This document shows positions 63,203-64,000 of a DNA stretch of 64,000 nt, one piece after another. The notes under the pieces are model-generated. The model was not told the DNA's origin and did no database searches. It saw only the letters and a program-made list of their open reading frames with translations. Each line of letters starts with the position of its first letter. Positions within the stretch are counted from its first letter, which is position 1. The DNA lies in the NCBI RefSeq assembly GCF_018139685.1, contig NZ_JAGSPN010000011.1, positions 62,001-126,000 on the forward strand, in the 5' to 3' direction. A program made the translations under genes and the position numbers. The DNA comes from Cognatundibacterium luofuense. Lineage in GTDB: Bacteria > Pseudomonadota > Gammaproteobacteria > Burkholderiales > Burkholderiaceae_D.

Positions 63203-64000
63203 ATGAATCTCCGATCAGGCAAATTGCATTTTCTGCGCAACGTCGCACTTTTCTGCGCCACATTTCTGTTATCCGCCCAACCGCTCACAGCCAGCGCTGA
63301 AAGTCTGACCGTACAGCAAAATATCAAAAAACATCCGAAAGTCTGCCTGGCGTTATCAGGTGGCGGTGCACGCGGCTTTGCGCATATCGGCGTACTGAAA
63401 AAACTGGAAGAAATGCGCGTCCCGATCGATTGTATTGCCGGCACCAGCATGGGCGCTGTCATCGGTGGCCTGTATGCGTCCGGATTATCTGCCAGCGAAA
63501 TTGAAAAACGCCTCGCGCAAACGAAACTGAATGATGTGGCGCTGGACCGCGTTGACCGCCGCACACAGCCGCAATCTGTCCGTGAAGAAGATGAACAGTA
63601 TCCGCTGGGTGCTACGCTGGGTGTCAGTGCCAATGGCGTACGGTTACCGACCGGTGTTGTGCAAGCCAACCAGTTTCAGGAATTAATTCAGAACTGGACT
63701 TCCCATCTGGCACCGGATTTACCGTTCGACCGTTTACCAATTCCATTCCGCGCCGTCGCGACCGATCTGGAAACCGGGCAAATGGTGGTGTTCGATAAAG
63801 GCCCGCTGCACAAAGCGATTCGCGCCAGTATGGCAGCACCCGGTGTATTTGCACCGACGGAAATCGATGGCCGTTTGCTGGCTGATGGCGGTCTGGTCAG
63901 AAACCTGCCAGTCGACATTGCACGTGAAATGGGAGCAGATATTATTATCGCCGTTAACATTGGCACCCCGCTGCTACCGAGAGATAAACTGCAGACACTG
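63203..64000 (+). CDS. Patatin-like phospholipase, 3' end cut by window edge
   Basis: Secreted lipase of the patatin fold, resembling the PlpD type that carries a C-terminal outer-membrane barrel. A signal peptide ends around TASAES. The patatin domain begins LALSGGGARGFAHIGVL, with the catalytic serine in GTSMGAVIG (Ser-Asp dyad) and DGGLVRNLPV for the aspartate. The frame is open for 266 codons to the window end. Whether the barrel follows cannot be seen. Confidence 0.88.
   Translation, partial: MNLRSGKLHFLRNVALFCATFLLSAQPLTASAESLTVQQNIKKHPKVCLALSGGGARGFAHIGVLKKLEEMRVPIDCIAGTSMGAVIGGLYASGLSASEIEKRLAQTKLNDVALDRVDRRTQPQSVREEDEQYPLGATLGVSANGVRLPTGVVQANQFQELIQNWTSHLAPDLPFDRLPIPFRAVATDLETGQMVVFDKGPLHKAIRASMAAPGVFAPTEIDGRLLADGGLVRNLPVDIAREMGADIIIAVNIGTPLLPRDKLQTL

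Noticed and set aside
1-64000. CRISPR arrays, insertion sequences, prophage, integron or defence systems
   Set aside because: No regularly spaced repeats, transposase, integrase, phage or known defence genes were seen anywhere in the window.

Overview
The window looks like core chromosome of a betaproteobacterium in the Burkholderiales, most likely an Oxalobacteraceae-type genome of moderate GC. The clues are a FimV-type polar hub, the leuC-leuD-leuB-asd block with an entericidin-like lipoprotein inside it, rpsF-priB-rpsR-rplI, DUF1853 and DUF1415 proteins, hpnCDE squalene genes and TsaB/RimI with an iron-sulfur uracil-DNA glycosylase. This placement is inference from gene content and protein style; no search was run. 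I see no prophage, insertion sequence, CRISPR array or plasmid gene. The window cuts lepA at its left edge (3' end missing) and a patatin-like phospholipase at its right edge (3' end missing).

Layout. 1-11.6 kb, minus strand: lepA, truA, fimV, then a leucine/aspartate-family operon (leuC, entericidin-like gene, leuD, leuB, asd) and aroC. 11.9-16.4 kb, plus strand: a receiver-DUF3369-GGDEF-EAL protein and a LytS/LytTR two-component pair. 16.8-20 kb: PiT phosphate transporter with its DUF47 partner, then dnaB. 20.1-28.8 kb: ribosomal operon rpsF-priB-rpsR-rplI, divergent SOS repressor lexA with two LexA boxes, then lon, clpX, clpP, tig and a tRNA-Leu upstream of tig. 29-33.4 kb: an RND efflux pump and its adaptor. 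33.5-38.8 kb: squalene genes hpnC and hpnDE, separated by two lipoprotein genes and an M24 peptidase. 39-45.5 kb: radA, lplT, DUF1853, uracil-DNA glycosylase, rimI, tsaB and a thioredoxin-like gene. 45.6-50 kb: three tRNA-Arg(ACG) units, kup, tRNA-Ser(GCT), lysC. 50.6-57.3 kb: DUF1415, malate synthase, a dehalogenase, a LysR regulator, a chemotaxis receptor and a cold-shock protein. 57.5-64 kb: enoyl-CoA hydratase, thioesterase, small secreted proteins, CapA-like protein, ferredoxin, SCP2 protein, CysB-like regulator and the patatin.

The genes are mostly housekeeping: branched-chain amino acid, lysine and aromatic synthesis (leu, asd, lysC, aroC), replication and repair (dnaB, priB, lexA, radA, UDG), protein quality control (tig, clpP, clpX, lon), and ion uptake (pit, kup). 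Rho-independent terminators are clear and divide the minus-strand runs into units.

The most unusual signal is not a gene. An approximately 82-bp sequence occurs four times (10312, 38843, 54789, 61361) with a fifth weaker relative near 16523. Four of the five lie between convergent genes. Other points of interest are an orphan CsoR/FrmR-like operator at 50267-50292 with no cognate gene beside it, three tRNA-Arg genes each with its own GAAA-capped terminator, a kup terminator whose loop holds the -35 box of the next tRNA promoter, a histidine kinase with an unusual repeat-bearing periplasmic region, and a secreted lipoprotein built of three cysteine-paired repeats inside the squalene locus.
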